From: Phreatobacter stygius
Lineage (GTDB): Bacteria; Pseudomonadota; Alphaproteobacteria; Rhizobiales; Phreatobacteraceae
Direction: 5' to 3'
Assembly (NCBI RefSeq): GCF_005144885.1
Contig: NZ_CP039690.1
Location: 310,001 to 374,000, forward strand
Length of the DNA stretch: 64,000 nucleotides
A program made the position numbers and the translations under genes. Positions 1 to 9,305 of the stretch are shown piece after piece. Every line of letters begins with the position of its first letter. The stretch's first letter is position 1. The notes beneath the pieces are model-generated. The model made no database searches, had not been told where the DNA came from, and saw only the letters and a list, made by a program, of their open reading frames with translations.

Positions 1-134
1 ACCGCATCGCCGGCGTGTTGCTCGGCATCGGCATCGTGTTGTGGATCGTCACCGTCCTGGTCAACCGCGCCGCCGGCGTCAAACCGAGCGAACCGGACAT
101 GGAAACGCTTGGCCGCGGCGGCCCGGTCAACTGA
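1..134 (+). CDS. C-terminal end of a membrane protein (partial)
   Basis: The gene enters from the left edge. Only its last 44 codons are present, in the frame starting at base 3, ending in TGA at 132-134. They encode one hydrophobic stretch (about 20 residues rich in Gly, Ile, Leu, Val) followed by a short polar tail ending GRGGPVN. This is a final transmembrane helix with a short hydrophilic end. The family cannot be named from this piece. It converges on the universal stress protein gene, with a strong hairpin between them. Confidence 0.6.
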   Translation, partial: RIAGVLLGIGIVLWIVTVLVNRAAGVKPSEPDMETLGRGGPVN

Positions 135-140
135 CACCTC

Positions 141-168
141 TGGCCCTCATGCTAGCGCATGAGGGCCA
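141..168. terminator. Hairpin between convergent genes, probable bidirectional terminator
   Basis: A perfect 12-bp stem (TGGCCCTCATGC and its complement) with a TAGC loop lies 6 bases after the stop codon of the left-edge gene and 30 bases past the stop of the convergent uspA gene. It has no T-run, but position and strength suit transcription termination on both strands. Confidence 0.65.
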
Positions 169-198
169 CGGCACCCGCCTTCCGAACGCCTTCCGCCG

Positions 199-633
199 CT
201 ACGCCGCCTGGTCGCGAATGACCATCACCGAACAGGCGGCATGGCGCACCACATAGGTCGAGTTCGACCCGAGCAGATAGGTCGACAGACCCGGCCGGTG
301 CGATGCCATGACGATCAGGTCGACATGGGTGGCGCGCGCCTCTTCCAGGATCTCGTGATAGGGCCGGCCGTGCCGGATCCGGACCTGGACCTGCTCGGCC
401 GGCAGGCCGGTCTCGCGGGCGAGCCTGGTCAGCGCGTCCTGGGCCTCGCGGACCTGGTTCTCGCGAAAATCCGGCGGCAGATATTCGGCCGCCATGACGG
501 GCGAATCCAGCACCACGGCGAGCAGCGTCAGCGTGCCGCCATTGGCCTTGACCATCGGCACCGCGGTGGCGATGGCCCGCGCCTCGAGGCCGGATTCGTT
601 GACGTCGACAGGACAGAGCACAGTCTTGAACAT
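199..633 (-). CDS. Universal stress protein, UspA family
   Basis: Single-domain UspA protein of 144 residues, the usual size. The N-terminus MFKTVLCPVDV is the first beta strand of the fold. The C-terminal part (MASHRPG..LLGSNSTYVVRHA.CSVMVI) matches the ATP-binding G-2x-G-9x-G(S/T) region, so a nucleotide-binding stress protein is expected. The ATG at 633 is chosen because GAGGAG lies 7 bases upstream and the protein then starts exactly at the domain; an in-frame start 26 codons earlier adds low-complexity sequence only. An EcfG-like promoter motif lies upstream at 723-747. Family assignment is secure; its trigger is not known. Confidence 0.93.
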   Translation of the reverse strand: MFKTVLCPVDVNESGLEARAIATAVPMVKANGGTLTLLAVVLDSPVMAAEYLPPDFRENQVREAQDALTRLARETGLPAEQVQVRIRHGRPYHEILEEARATHVDLIVMASHRPGLSTYLLGSNSTYVVRHAACSVMVIRDQAA

Positions 634-722
634 CGAGGTCTCCTCGGTCTGACGGCCGGGCCCCGCGCCGGCAGGTTCTGCCCGCCGTGAGCCAAGCCCT
701 TGATCAGCCACACCGTCGATCC

Positions 723-747
723 AACCGTCGAGCCGCCTTATCGTTCC
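723..747 (-). promoter_or_regulatory. Near-consensus EcfG-type promoter for uspA
   Basis: Read on the minus strand this is GGAAC, 16 bases, then GGTT. The alphaproteobacterial general-stress sigma factor EcfG recognises GGAAC-N16/17-CGTT, so one base of the -10 differs. It overlaps the end of the TIGR01620 gene and would give a leader of roughly 85 bases before the uspA ATG. Confidence 0.35.
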
Positions 748-1748
748 CGCTCGGCCTTGGTCGCCGAGAAGGTCAGCGCATCGCCGGCGAGATCGCGCAG
801 ATCCGGCCGTGGCGATTGAATATAGGGCAAGGGCCGCGTCACGGCGATGGCCGTAACGCCAAGCCGCGCGGTCAACAGGCCGTTGAGCACGCCCTCGCCG
901 AGCTTGGCCGAGAGTTTCGAGGCAAGGCCCGCGCCGAGGATCTGGTCGAGCACGGTATCGCCGGCCGCCATGCCGCCGGTCAGCGCCATATGGGTCATCA
1001 CATGGCGGGTCAGCTTGAACATGCCGAAGGTGCCGGGACGGCCGCCATAGAGTTCGGCGAGCCGGCGCACCAGCTGGATCGCCGAGCCGAACACCACGGC
1101 GAGGTCGACCGCCGCCCGCGGGCTGACCGCCGTGACGATCGAGACCCGCCGGGCGGCTTCCGCCACCAGCCGGATCGCCTCGCGATCGAGCGGCTCCAGC
1201 ACCTCGCGTTCGACGATCCTGAGCCGCTGCGGCCCGTCGATGATGCCGCCCAGAATGGCCTCGCCGAACAAGGCCCGGCCGCGCGCCGTGCGCGGGTTGG
1301 ACGACAGCGCCGCGATCAGGTCGTCGGCGACCACGGCGCAGGCCCGGTCGTCTTTCTCCGCCAGCGCCTTTTCGGCCCGCTCGCGCAGCCGGTCGAAACG
1401 GTTTAGCCGGCTGAGCGAAGCCAGTTCCCGGATCAGCAGGACGAGGCCGGCAAGCGCGAACAGCGCCACCGCCGCGACCCCGCCCCAGCCGAGCCAGGCG
1501 GCCCGTGCGAAGAGATCCTCGACCAGCCGCGACACCGCCAAGCCGAAGGCGAGCGACAAAAGGGCGCCGAGGCCGGTCCAGAACAGCTTGACCCAGCGGC
1601 TGGCCGGCGGCGGGGCTGCCGGCGGCGGCAGGATGGCCTCCACCGCCGGGCCGGAATGGTGAGGCACCGGCGCATCCGACGGCGCGGCGATCTCGACATC
1701 GGCCTGGTCCAGGCGGAAGGCCGCCGGCTTTTTCGGGGCGCCGCTCAT
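738..1748 (-). CDS. TIGR01620 family membrane protein (YcjF-like, DUF697)
   Basis: Protein of 336 residues: a soluble proline-rich N-terminus (MSGAPKKPAAFRL, then a Pro/Ala stretch), two adjacent transmembrane helices around residues 70-125 (FWTGLGALLSLAFGLAVSRL and WLGWGGVAAVALFALAGLVLL), then a DUF697-type alpha-helical domain. It corresponds to Escherichia coli YcjF, which accompanies the GTPase-like YcjX. Its ATG overlaps the ycjX stop codon (ATGA), so the two are translationally coupled and probably act together at the inner membrane. Function is uncharacterised in this group. A much longer open frame runs upstream of this ATG through ycjX but has no support. Confidence 0.88.
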   Translation of the reverse strand: MSGAPKKPAAFRLDQADVEIAAPSDAPVPHHSGPAVEAILPPPAAPPPASRWVKLFWTGLGALLSLAFGLAVSRLVEDLFARAAWLGWGGVAAVALFALAGLVLLIRELASLSRLNRFDRLRERAEKALAEKDDRACAVVADDLIAALSSNPRTARGRALFGEAILGGIIDGPQRLRIVEREVLEPLDREAIRLVAEAARRVSIVTAVSPRAAVDLAVVFGSAIQLVRRLAELYGGRPGTFGMFKLTRHVMTHMALTGGMAAGDTVLDQILGAGLASKLSAKLGEGVLNGLLTARLGVTAIAVTRPLPYIQSPRPDLRDLAGDALTFSATKAERER

Positions 1749-3184
1749 GTCAGCCGGTCTCCGATCAGGAATTCCACCGCGCGGTCGAGGCGGATATGCG
1801 GCAGCGGCCGGAGCGGATCGGCCGGCGGTGGGCGGAACCGCACGAACCGGTAGTCCTCGCCGTCGAAGGCCGTCGGACCGGTGAACAGAGCAGCCGGATC
1901 GGCCGGCAGCTCGCCCGGAAACACCGCGATTTCGGACCGGCCGTCGAACGTCTCGTTGCCCGCGGTCTCGCCGGGCAAGGGCGTGCCGACGATACAGGCG
2001 AGCGCTTCGCCGCGCCGGTTGACCGTCGTCTCGCGGGTGGCGCGCAGCGACGCCAGCGCCACCGCGTCGACCTGGGCGCCGGCGAATTCGGCGCGCTTGA
2101 TCGCCCGCTCGGTCAGCCGGCCGAGCAGTGCCTCCAGCCGGTCGTGGCTGACCTGGTGCAAATGGTCGGCCTTGGTCGCGGCGAACAGGATCTTGTCGAT
2201 GCGTCGCGCCAGGATCGCCGAGACGAAGGAGTTGCGGCCCGGCCGGAACGCGGTCAGCACGTCGGCCAGCGCCAGTTCCAGGTCGGCCAGCGCCGGCGGG
2301 CCGGCATTCAGCGCGGCCAGCGCATCGACCAGCACGATCTGCCGGTCGAGCGTGGCGAAATGATTGGCGTAGAACGGCATCACGACGAGGCGTTTGTAGC
2401 TCTCGAAGCGCTTCTCCATCAGCGCCGCCAGGCTGTCGCCGGGCGGCTCGCGGCCACCGAGCTCCATCGGCGCGAAGGTCAGCGCCGGCGAGCCCTCCAT
2501 CTCGCCCGGCAGCAGGAAGCGCCCGGGCGGCAAGGTCGACAGCGACACCCGCTCGTCGCGGCAAGCCTTCAGGTAGCTGGTGAACAGCTCGGCGAGCCGG
2601 CGCGCGGTCGTCTCGTCGGCGCGGGCGAACGGGTCGACCTCAGCCAGCGCCGCCAGCCAGGCGCCCGACAGGCCCTTGCGCGGCGGATTGCCGGCCGCCT
2701 CCAGGCTGCGGCGCGACCATTCGCCATAGGACTGGGCGAGCAGCGGCAGGTCGAGCAGCCATTCGCCGGGATAATCGACGATATCCAGCGTCAGCGTCTT
2801 CTCGGTGCCGCGCATCAGGCCGGAATTGGAGGCGAAATCGATGGCGAGCCGGATCTCGCTGATCCGCTTGGTGCCTTCGGGCCAGACCCGGTCGGGCCCG
2901 GTCAGGCTCGCCAGGTGGTCCTCATAGGCAAAACGCTGAATGCCGTCGTCGGGCTGCGGTTCCAGCCGCACCCGGGCGATCCGACCTTGCGCCTGCGCTT
3001 CGAACACCGGCCAGCGCGACGCGGTCAGCAAGCCGTGCACCAGGGCGGTGATGAACACCGTCTTGCCGGAGCGCGACAGGCCGGTGACGCCGAGCCGCAA
3101 GGTCGGGCTGACCCAGTCGGTGGCATAGGCGGCGATCGAGCGGGCGGCGAGCCGGGACTCGTTCAGAAAGCCGGTCCAGGCCAT
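1745..3184 (-). CDS. ycjX: YcjX family P-loop protein (DUF463)
   Basis: A 479-residue YcjX-like protein. The N-terminus carries a Walker A loop GLSRSGKT near residues 34-41, as in the family's GTPase-like domain, and further on LDIVDYPGEWLLDLPLL matches the DxPG (G3-like) motif. The family is linked to stress and phage-shock genes in enterobacteria, but its role is not firmly established. It is the middle gene of a three-gene operon: the upstream sixA stops 1 base before this ATG, and the downstream TIGR01620 gene overlaps by 4 bases. The ATG at 3184 gives the standard MAWTGFLNESRLA start. Confidence 0.92.
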   Translation of the reverse strand: MAWTGFLNESRLAARSIAAYATDWVSPTLRLGVTGLSRSGKTVFITALVHGLLTASRWPVFEAQAQGRIARVRLEPQPDDGIQRFAYEDHLASLTGPDRVWPEGTKRISEIRLAIDFASNSGLMRGTEKTLTLDIVDYPGEWLLDLPLLAQSYGEWSRRSLEAAGNPPRKGLSGAWLAALAEVDPFARADETTARRLAELFTSYLKACRDERVSLSTLPPGRFLLPGEMEGSPALTFAPMELGGREPPGDSLAALMEKRFESYKRLVVMPFYANHFATLDRQIVLVDALAALNAGPPALADLELALADVLTAFRPGRNSFVSAILARRIDKILFAATKADHLHQVSHDRLEALLGRLTERAIKRAEFAGAQVDAVALASLRATRETTVNRRGEALACIVGTPLPGETAGNETFDGRSEIAVFPGELPADPAALFTGPTAFDGEDYRFVRFRPPPADPLRPLPHIRLDRAVEFLIGDRLT

Positions 3185-3185
3185 G

Positions 3186-3710
3186 TCATTCCGCCCCGGC
3201 GTCGAGGTCGCGCGGGCTGATGAAGGCGATGAGCGTGCCACATTTCGGCCGGATGTCGCGCCATGCGGCGATATCGCAGTCGATCACCGCGAGACCCCCG
3301 GTCGGATATTTGGTCGAGACCCGCTGGCGTTCGATCAGCGGCCCCTCGGCCACCAGGCTCCCCGCCAGTGCCTCCAGGCCCGGATTATGGCCGACCAGCG
3401 CCAGGCTTTTGATCTCTTCCGGGGTCTGGCCGATGACCGCCATGAGCATGCCGACCGAGGCATGGTAGAGCCGCGCATCCTCGCTGCCCTCCGGCAGCGT
3501 CCGCCCGGCCGCCTTGGCCAGCGCCCAGGTCTCCTGGGTGCGCCGGGCGCTGGAGACCAGCGCCCGCTCCGGCACATAACCCCGCTCGGCCATGGCGCCG
3601 CCGATCAGCGGCGCGCCACGGCGGCCGCGGCCATTGAGCGGGCGTTCGTGGTCGGCCACGCCTGCCGGCCAGTCCGATTTGGCGTGACGCAACAGGATCA
3701 GCCGATGCAT
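3186..3710 (-). CDS. SixA-like histidine phosphatase (phosphoglycerate mutase superfamily)
   Basis: 174 residues. The N-terminal RHAKSDW box contains the Arg-His pair whose His is phosphorylated during catalysis, and the later VGHNPGLEAL holds the second catalytic His. This is the SixA layout, a family that dephosphorylates phosphohistidine on Hpt proteins and PTS components. An Hpt protein is encoded 3.4 kb away, but no functional link is shown. The ATG at 3710 has GAGG upstream and yields the classic MHRLILLRHAKSD start; the longer open frame upstream is intergenic repeat sequence. First gene of the sixA-ycjX-TIGR01620 operon. Confidence 0.9.
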   Translation of the reverse strand: MHRLILLRHAKSDWPAGVADHERPLNGRGRRGAPLIGGAMAERGYVPERALVSSARRTQETWALAKAAGRTLPEGSEDARLYHASVGMLMAVIGQTPEEIKSLALVGHNPGLEALAGSLVAEGPLIERQRVSTKYPTGGLAVIDCDIAAWRDIRPKCGTLIAFISPRDLDAGAE

Positions 3711-4004
3711 GAGGGTCCTCTGAACTGACCTGATATGTGCGCGATCACCCCGGCCGAAACAAGCGGCGGTGTGTCGCGGCAGGGTGGGACCCGGATATCG
3801 AGGCCGGCCAAGAGTGCCGTCCGAGGGAGCTTGCGCTCGAATTTGAGCTCGCACCCCGGAACCAGGCTCAACACGGCTTTCCGAACCATGCACGTGAGCC
3901 CCCCTCACCTCGCCCCGGCGGGGAGAGGTGAAGGGCCAGCGGTTCACGTGCGAGCGGATTGATCGCGCCGCCGGCAGCCATTCGCCATTCGCCACTCGCC
4001 CCCT
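3711..4004. repeat. Intergenic gap with a short palindrome and a tandem ATTCGCC array
   Basis: No gene seen. Bases 3906-3930 form a near-perfect palindrome, CACCTCGCCCC..GGGGAGAGGTG, a type that recurs at 5100-5120, 5351-5367 and 8778-8801. Bases 3978-4000 hold a tandem array of CATTCGCCA-like units directly after the DMT transporter stop codon; the same array occurs at 62455-62490 and 63921-63955. Confidence 0.7.
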
Positions 4005-4874
4005 CTACCTCCGCTCGCTCAGGATCAGGTAGAGCCCGCTCGCCACGATGATCGCCGCGCCGGCGAAGACGTTCAGCGCCGGGATCACGCCGAAGATGAA
4101 CCAGCCGGCCAGCACCGACCAGATCAGCTGGACATATTGCAGCGGTGCGGTGACCGAGGCCGAGGCCAAACGGAAGGCCACCATCATGAACTGCTGGGCG
4201 ATCAGCTGGATCGCCGCGACGCAAGCGATGATCGCCATGATCCGCCAGGACAGCGGCTGCCACAGCGGCCAGGCGAGGCTGCCGGCGATGATGACCAGGA
4301 ACAGGTTGAAATAGACGATGATCGCCAGGCTGCTCTCGGTGCGGGTCATGTCGCGCATGGCGACCATGGTGGCGGCCCAGGTGGCGGCCGAGACCACCAC
4401 CAGGAGCGCGGCCATGGATATGCCGCTCGTGTCCGGCTTGATGATGACCAGCGCGCCGGCAAAACCGATCACCACGGCGATCCAGCGATTGGCCGGCACG
4501 CGCTCGCGCAGCGCCAGGCCGGACAGGGCGACGACGAAGAACGGCGTGACGAACAGGATGGTGGTGGCGACCGGCAGGTCGAGCTCACGCAAGGCCTCGA
4601 AATAGGTGACGATCGAGACCGCCGAGAGGCCGGCGCGCAGGACATGGGCGCCGATCCGGCGGGTGACGAGCCGGCCCGAGCCATCGGCCAGGCGCCAGAG
4701 GATGGCGGGCGCCAGCAGGGCCAGGCCGAAGCCGCTCCTGACTGCAATGATTTGCCAGCTCGGCAATTCCGCGACGATCAGCTTGACGATGACGTCGTTG
4801 GCCGAAATGAAGGTGAAGCAGACGAGCTGGGCGGCAATCGCGGCGAGCGGGCGCTCAGCCGTGGCTGGGGGCAT
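4005..4874 (-). CDS. DMT superfamily (EamA) transporter
   Basis: 289 residues arranged as about ten hydrophobic helices in two EamA repeats. Typical motifs are a first-repeat FTFISANDVIVKLIV segment, the conserved LRERVPANRWIAVVIGFAGALVI around the middle, and a final LNVFAGAAIIVASGLYLILSERR. Members export or import small metabolites across the inner membrane; the substrate cannot be predicted. The ATG at 4874 is preferred over one 24 codons upstream because it puts the start just ahead of the first helix. Transcribed alone, with repeat-filled gaps on both sides. Confidence 0.88.
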   Translation of the reverse strand: MPPATAERPLAAIAAQLVCFTFISANDVIVKLIVAELPSWQIIAVRSGFGLALLAPAILWRLADGSGRLVTRRIGAHVLRAGLSAVSIVTYFEALRELDLPVATTILFVTPFFVVALSGLALRERVPANRWIAVVIGFAGALVIIKPDTSGISMAALLVVVSAATWAATMVAMRDMTRTESSLAIIVYFNLFLVIIAGSLAWPLWQPLSWRIMAIIACVAAIQLIAQQFMMVAFRLASASVTAPLQYVQLIWSVLAGWFIFGVIPALNVFAGAAIIVASGLYLILSERR

Positions 4875-5573
4875 GGCGGTTGTTTCGCTCCTTGGCCTCC
4901 AGTGTTTAGGCGATTTTCGCGACCAGCCAAGAGGCCGCGCGGACATGCCGCCCCTGCGCCGTCCTCCGGTTGACCAGTGGGGCGATGCTATTTGCGAGCG
5001 ATGGTGTGTGCGGGGACGGCCATTGACTTGCGCAACGGTCAGCGGTCCCCTCGTCCTGAGCCTATCGAAGGCCGAAGCTCACGCAAGAACCACCGCCTTC
5101 ACCTCACCCCGGCGGGGCTACGACATTCACACATCTCTCAAAGGGGCCTGAATTCGCCACCTCTCAAGGCTTCGCACGAGAACCACGGATAGCGCATGCG
5201 CCGTCCTTTTTCGTCATGGCCGGCCTTGTGCCGGCCATCCACGCATTGCCTTGACCGCGGAGGACGTGGATGGCCGTGACAAGCACGGCCATGACGAAGC
5301 GAGAAACACCGCGCCAAGACATGGATTGTCGAGATGTGTGAATCCGGTAGCCCCGGCGGGGAGAGGTCGGCCGTCGCGTAGCGAAGGCCGGGAGAGGGGG
5401 AATTGCCGTTTCAGCACAAGGCCGTATGCGCCTTGCACGGTGCTTCTTCGGAAGGCCCCTCGCCCCCTGTCCCGACCGGCCGGGGAGAGGTGAAGGCGGT
5501 GGTTCCAGAGCGCATCTCAAAGCAAGCCGACCGGACGGCAGCGCCATTCGAACGCACCGCGCTCAGCCCCCCT
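4875..5573. repeat. 700-bp non-coding region of nested palindromic repeats
   Basis: No convincing gene on either strand. The centre (5100-5367) is a nested structure: outer inverted arms at about 5100-5137 and 5331-5367 (each with a CCCCGGCGGGG core and an ATTCACACATCTC segment) enclose an inner inverted repeat (5211-5243 with 5265-5297). A further CCGGCCGGGGAGAGGTGAAG element lies at about 5475-5495. The pieces match repeats found elsewhere in this window, so this is a mosaic of repetitive intergenic elements. Confidence 0.75.
5211..5297. repeat. Long imperfect inverted repeat (33-bp arms)
   Basis: Left arm 5211-5243 and right arm 5265-5297 are complementary with about four mismatches, separated by 21 bases. 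The arms read TCGTCATGGCCG...GGCCATCCACG, clearly the same family as the perfect element at 47981-48066. Transcribed from either side it would fold into a long hairpin. Confidence 0.85.
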
Positions 5574-6614
<1,041 letters not shown>

Positions 6615-6693
6615 TTATCCCGGATGAGGTCCAGTCCAAGCCGTGCAGTCTCTAGCGCGAAGCCGGCCCGCGGCGAAAGCCGGGCTACGCCGG

Positions 6694-7014
6694 TCAGCCC
6701 TGCCGTTCCGGCGTGGTCACGATCAGGCCGTCCAGTTGATCGGTGATCTTGATCTGGCAGGACAGCCGCGAATTCGGCCGCACGTCGAAAGCGAAATCGA
6801 GCATATCCTCCTCCATATGGGAGGGCTCGCCGACAATTGCCGTCCATTGGTCGTCGACATAGACATGGCAGGTCGCGCAGGCACAGGCGCCGCCACATTC
6901 CGCCACCACGCCCGGCACGCCGTTCTTGATCGCCGCTTCCATCACGGTCGCGCCGACGTCGCCGGAAACCGGGCGCTTCTCGCCAGCATGATCGATGAAG
7001 GTAATCTGAGGCAT
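6694..7014 (-). CDS. Adrenodoxin-type 2Fe-2S ferredoxin
   Basis: 106 residues. Cluster ligands are Cys40, Cys46, Cys49 and Cys86 (C-X5-C-X2-C-X36-C), the adrenodoxin/putidaredoxin spacing, in [16 protein letters not shown] and LSCQIKI. Such proteins carry electrons to cytochrome P450s or other oxygenases, or serve Fe-S biogenesis. The C-terminus [11 protein letters not shown] is usual for proteobacterial members of the P450/ISC-like group. The ATG at 7014 begins [11 protein letters not shown], the first strand. The ferredoxin reductase gene follows 82 bases downstream on the same strand, suggesting a two-component redox pair. Confidence 0.93.
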   Translation of the reverse strand: MPQITFIDHAGEKRPVSGDVGATVMEAAIKNGVPGVVAECGGACACATCHVYVDDQWTAIVGEPSHMEEDMLDFAFDVRPNSRLSCQIKITDQLDGLIVTTPERQG

Positions 7015-7145
7015 GATGGCTCGGCCCTTGCGGCTGGAATGGTCGCTCAAACGCGAAACCGCCGCATCATCCGCGGCGGTCCCGACGTGCCGTTGAGATA
7101 GCGAAAAGGTCGGGCTTTTGCCAGGGGGCCGGCTCGCACGCCTGA

Positions 7146-7502
7146 TCAGGCCACCTTGCGCAGCTCGGCGATGAAGGCATTGGCCTCGGCGACCTCGGCC
7201 TCCAGGCGCTCGAGTTCGGCGATCGCCTGGCTCGACAGGTAGTCGAGCTTGGCGCCCTCGACGGCTTCCGCCGCTTCCGCCACGGCGAAGGCGCCGATGC
7301 CGCGGGCCGAACCGATCAGGGTATGGGCGGCATAGGCCCAGTCCTTGGCCGTGGTGGCCTGGCGCAACCGTTCGATCATCGCCCGGGACTGGCGTTCGAA
7401 CAGCGCCAGCACCTCCAGTTCAAGATCGCGGTCGCCGAAGGTCTGGCGGGCAAGATGCGCGAGATCGACGGGGCTGCTGTGCCCGGAAGGATCATCGGTC
7501 AT
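7146..7502 (-). CDS. Hpt domain phosphotransfer protein
   Basis: 118 residues, one histidine phosphotransfer domain. His60 sits in [14 protein letters not shown], matching the family HxLKGSAxxxGA motif, and is the expected phosphorylation site. The rest is helical and rich in Ala and Glu. Stand-alone Hpt proteins relay phosphate between hybrid kinases and response regulators in the cytoplasm; no kinase or regulator lies nearby, so its circuit is unknown. The ATG at 7502 starts [10 protein letters not shown]; an alternative start 18 codons upstream adds nothing conserved. Confidence 0.88.
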   Translation of the reverse strand: MTDDPSGHSSPVDLAHLARQTFGDRDLELEVLALFERQSRAMIERLRQATTAKDWAYAAHTLIGSARGIGAFAVAEAAEAVEGAKLDYLSSQAIAELERLEAEVAEANAFIAELRKVA

Positions 7503-7654
7503 GGTGGTTCTGGTGTCCTGCCTGTCCGGGAGAAGGTCGAGCCCTTCTCGCGTCATGTCGCCCGATCATCGGATGGGAACGGCAAGGCGGGGTTAAAACC
7601 AGGGCTCAATACTGGTGAAACCCGGACATTCGGTTGATAGGAGGTGAATCTCCG

Positions 7655-7933
7655 TCAATTTTTCGCTGATTTTGAACCAATCAGGCGGCGGCCGGCATCG
7701 GTCAGCTTGCACACCAGCCAGTCCGGCTTGAGCGGGTTGGCAAACCACGGTTCGGCCCAGCCGGCCTCGATACAGGCCCGGATGGTTGAATGCGGCACCT
7801 CGCGCCCGAGCGTGTCGAAAAGCGGCAACTTGCCGCCGGGCTGGCCGATGCCGCGGGCCAGCCAGCGGCGTTGCGCCTCGCTCGGACGGGACGCGGGCGG
7901 CGCGCTCACGGACTTGGTCGACTTCTCGATCAT
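7655..7933 (-). CDS. Conserved-looking small protein, unknown function
   Basis: 92 residues (ATG at 7933); a longer start at 8008 would add 25 residues. After a short Ser/Pro-rich beginning comes RRWLARGIGQPGGKLPLFD, then VPHSTIRACIEAGWAEPWF and ending in KLTDAGRRLI. The last part resembles the second half of a winged-helix domain (LTxxGRxLI is frequent at the end of such domains), so a small DNA-binding role is possible but unproven. It lies between the LysE gene and the Hpt gene on the same strand, without overlap. Confidence 0.55.
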   Translation of the reverse strand: MIEKSTKSVSAPPASRPSEAQRRWLARGIGQPGGKLPLFDTLGREVPHSTIRACIEAGWAEPWFANPLKPDWLVCKLTDAGRRLIGSKSAKN

Positions 7934-8031
7934 GGCGAAACAAGCCATCCAGGGAACACTCTCGACCGGATCGTGGCACGTTCGGCCAGACCGCGCCACG
8001 GGGATCACCGTCGCGGCAAGCCCTGCAACGG

Positions 8032-8664
8032 TCAGTCCCGGCCGCCGAGGGCCAGGCGGCAGGCCAATCCGGCAAAGACGGTGGCCAGCAGATATCGCGG
8101 CAGCCAGCGGAAACGGCCCGTTGTGCCAAGGCCGATCCGGATGCGATCGCTCAACAGGATGACCACGCCGTTCACCACAAGGCCGACGCCGTTCAGCATC
8201 GTCGCAAGCATCAGCGCCTGCAAAACCATCGCCCCCGCCTCCGGGCGCATGAACTGGGGAAACAGTGCCAGCACGAAGAGCACCATTTTCGGATTGAGCA
8301 GGTTGGTCGCCAGCGCCTCGGCGAGAATGCGCGCCTTGGACAGCCGCATCAGGCCCGATGACGGCGCAAACCCGGCCTCGCCCGACCGGATCGTCTTCCA
8401 GGCGAGATAAAGCAGATAGGCTGAGCCCACGGCGCGCACGATGTCATAGGCCACCGGCACGGCGAGAAAGAGCTGCGCCAGCCCGAGCCCGGCGGCGAGC
8501 GCATGGCAATAGGTGCCAAGCGCGATGCCGGCATAGGTGAGGAAGCCGGCGGCCCGCCCTTGGCTAACGCTGCGCGAGGCCATGAGCAGCATGTCGGGCC
8601 CGGGCGTGGCGGTGAGCACCACGGCGGCGGCGGCAAAAATCATCAGGGTGGAGACATCCGGCAT
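8032..8664 (-). CDS. LysE/RhtB family amino-acid exporter
   Basis: 210 residues with about six transmembrane helices. The family signature is clear at the N-terminus: VVLTATPGPDMLLMASRSVSQG followed by a Gly-rich second helix, and later KMVLFVLALFPQF. These proteins export amino acids or derivatives such as homoserine, threonine or lysine through the inner membrane; the substrate is not deducible. The gene is monocistronic in appearance, with 98 bases to the next gene downstream and a palindrome-bearing gap upstream. Confidence 0.92.
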   Translation of the reverse strand: MPDVSTLMIFAAAAVVLTATPGPDMLLMASRSVSQGRAAGFLTYAGIALGTYCHALAAGLGLAQLFLAVPVAYDIVRAVGSAYLLYLAWKTIRSGEAGFAPSSGLMRLSKARILAEALATNLLNPKMVLFVLALFPQFMRPEAGAMVLQALMLATMLNGVGLVVNGVVILLSDRIRIGLGTTGRFRWLPRYLLATVFAGLACRLALGGRD

Positions 8665-8978
8665 AGCGTTGTCCTTCGCATGAGCCGGAATTTCCGATTA
8701 TCAGATTCCCGCGCGGCATCAAGGTTGCCCGCCCGGACTGCGCTCCTGGCTGCCGCCGGCGAACAGGCTCCCCGCCTCACCTCTCCCCGGCGGGGCGAGG
8801 TCGAGGCGGAGGTTCCGGTGTGACCTTCGAAAGGCCGCCAAACGACAGGCAAGGAGCCACCCTGCCCGCCGTCATCAAACCCATCATCTTGCTCAACAGG
8901 TCACAGTGGACCGGCGCGGCGGCGCCTCACCGAAGCGCCGGAGCAACCAGTCCCCGGTGTGGCCTGACGGCATCGCCG
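8665..8978. repeat. Intergenic gap with a CACCTC...GAGGT palindrome
   Basis: 314 bases upstream of the LysE gene and downstream of the small secreted protein gene. It contains the near-palindrome CACCTCTCCCC..GGGGCGAGGT at 8778-8801, another copy of the element at 3906-3930. The rest shows no gene that I can support. Confidence 0.6.
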
Positions 8979-9305
8979 TCATCTCTCCGCCGGTCGCGCG
9001 ACGCTCGACGGGCAGGAATTGTAGGAACTGCGGATCACGATGCGATCGCCGCATTGATAGGAGCACCGCATCAGTCCCTCGGGCGTCAAACGAGACGACG
9101 AATAGAGAATGCAGGCCGGCAGTGGACTTTGGGCCAGCCGCTGCGACAGACCTGCCGGCGGTTCGTTATCGGCCGCCCGAACGCCCCCGGCGGAGGCATT
9201 TCCCGCAGAAAAAAGGCCAACGGCAATTACAACGACCTTAGGGAAGATTGCTGATTTATAGTTCAACTGCTTTCTCCATGCTTGAAATCCGCGCTTCCTC
9301 AACAC
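8979..9305 (-). CDS. Small secreted cysteine-containing protein, unknown function
   Basis: About 108 residues from a GTG start (start uncertain; no good ribosome site is visible). A basic N-terminus leads to a signal-peptide-like hydrophobic stretch VVVIAVGLFSAGNASAGG, with likely cleavage after ASA. The mature part has four cysteines, one in LPACILY and three in RCSYQCGD and YNSCPSS, which would suit two disulfides in the periplasm. Small exported proteins ending in a Cys-rich RCxYxCG...CP segment are common as hypotheticals in this order, from general knowledge. No neighbour hints at its role. Confidence 0.5.
   Translation of the reverse strand: MLRKRGFQAWRKQLNYKSAIFPKVVVIAVGLFSAGNASAGGVRAADNEPPAGLSQRLAQSPLPACILYSSSRLTPEGLMRCSYQCGDRIVIRSSYNSCPSSVARPAER

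Noticed and set aside
738-2564. A 608-codon minus frame reading through ycjX into TIGR01620
   Set aside because: The first 270 residues lie in a wrong frame of ycjX and show only Arg/Ala-rich shadow sequence. The ATG overlapping the ycjX stop at 1748 gives the normal TIGR01620 protein.
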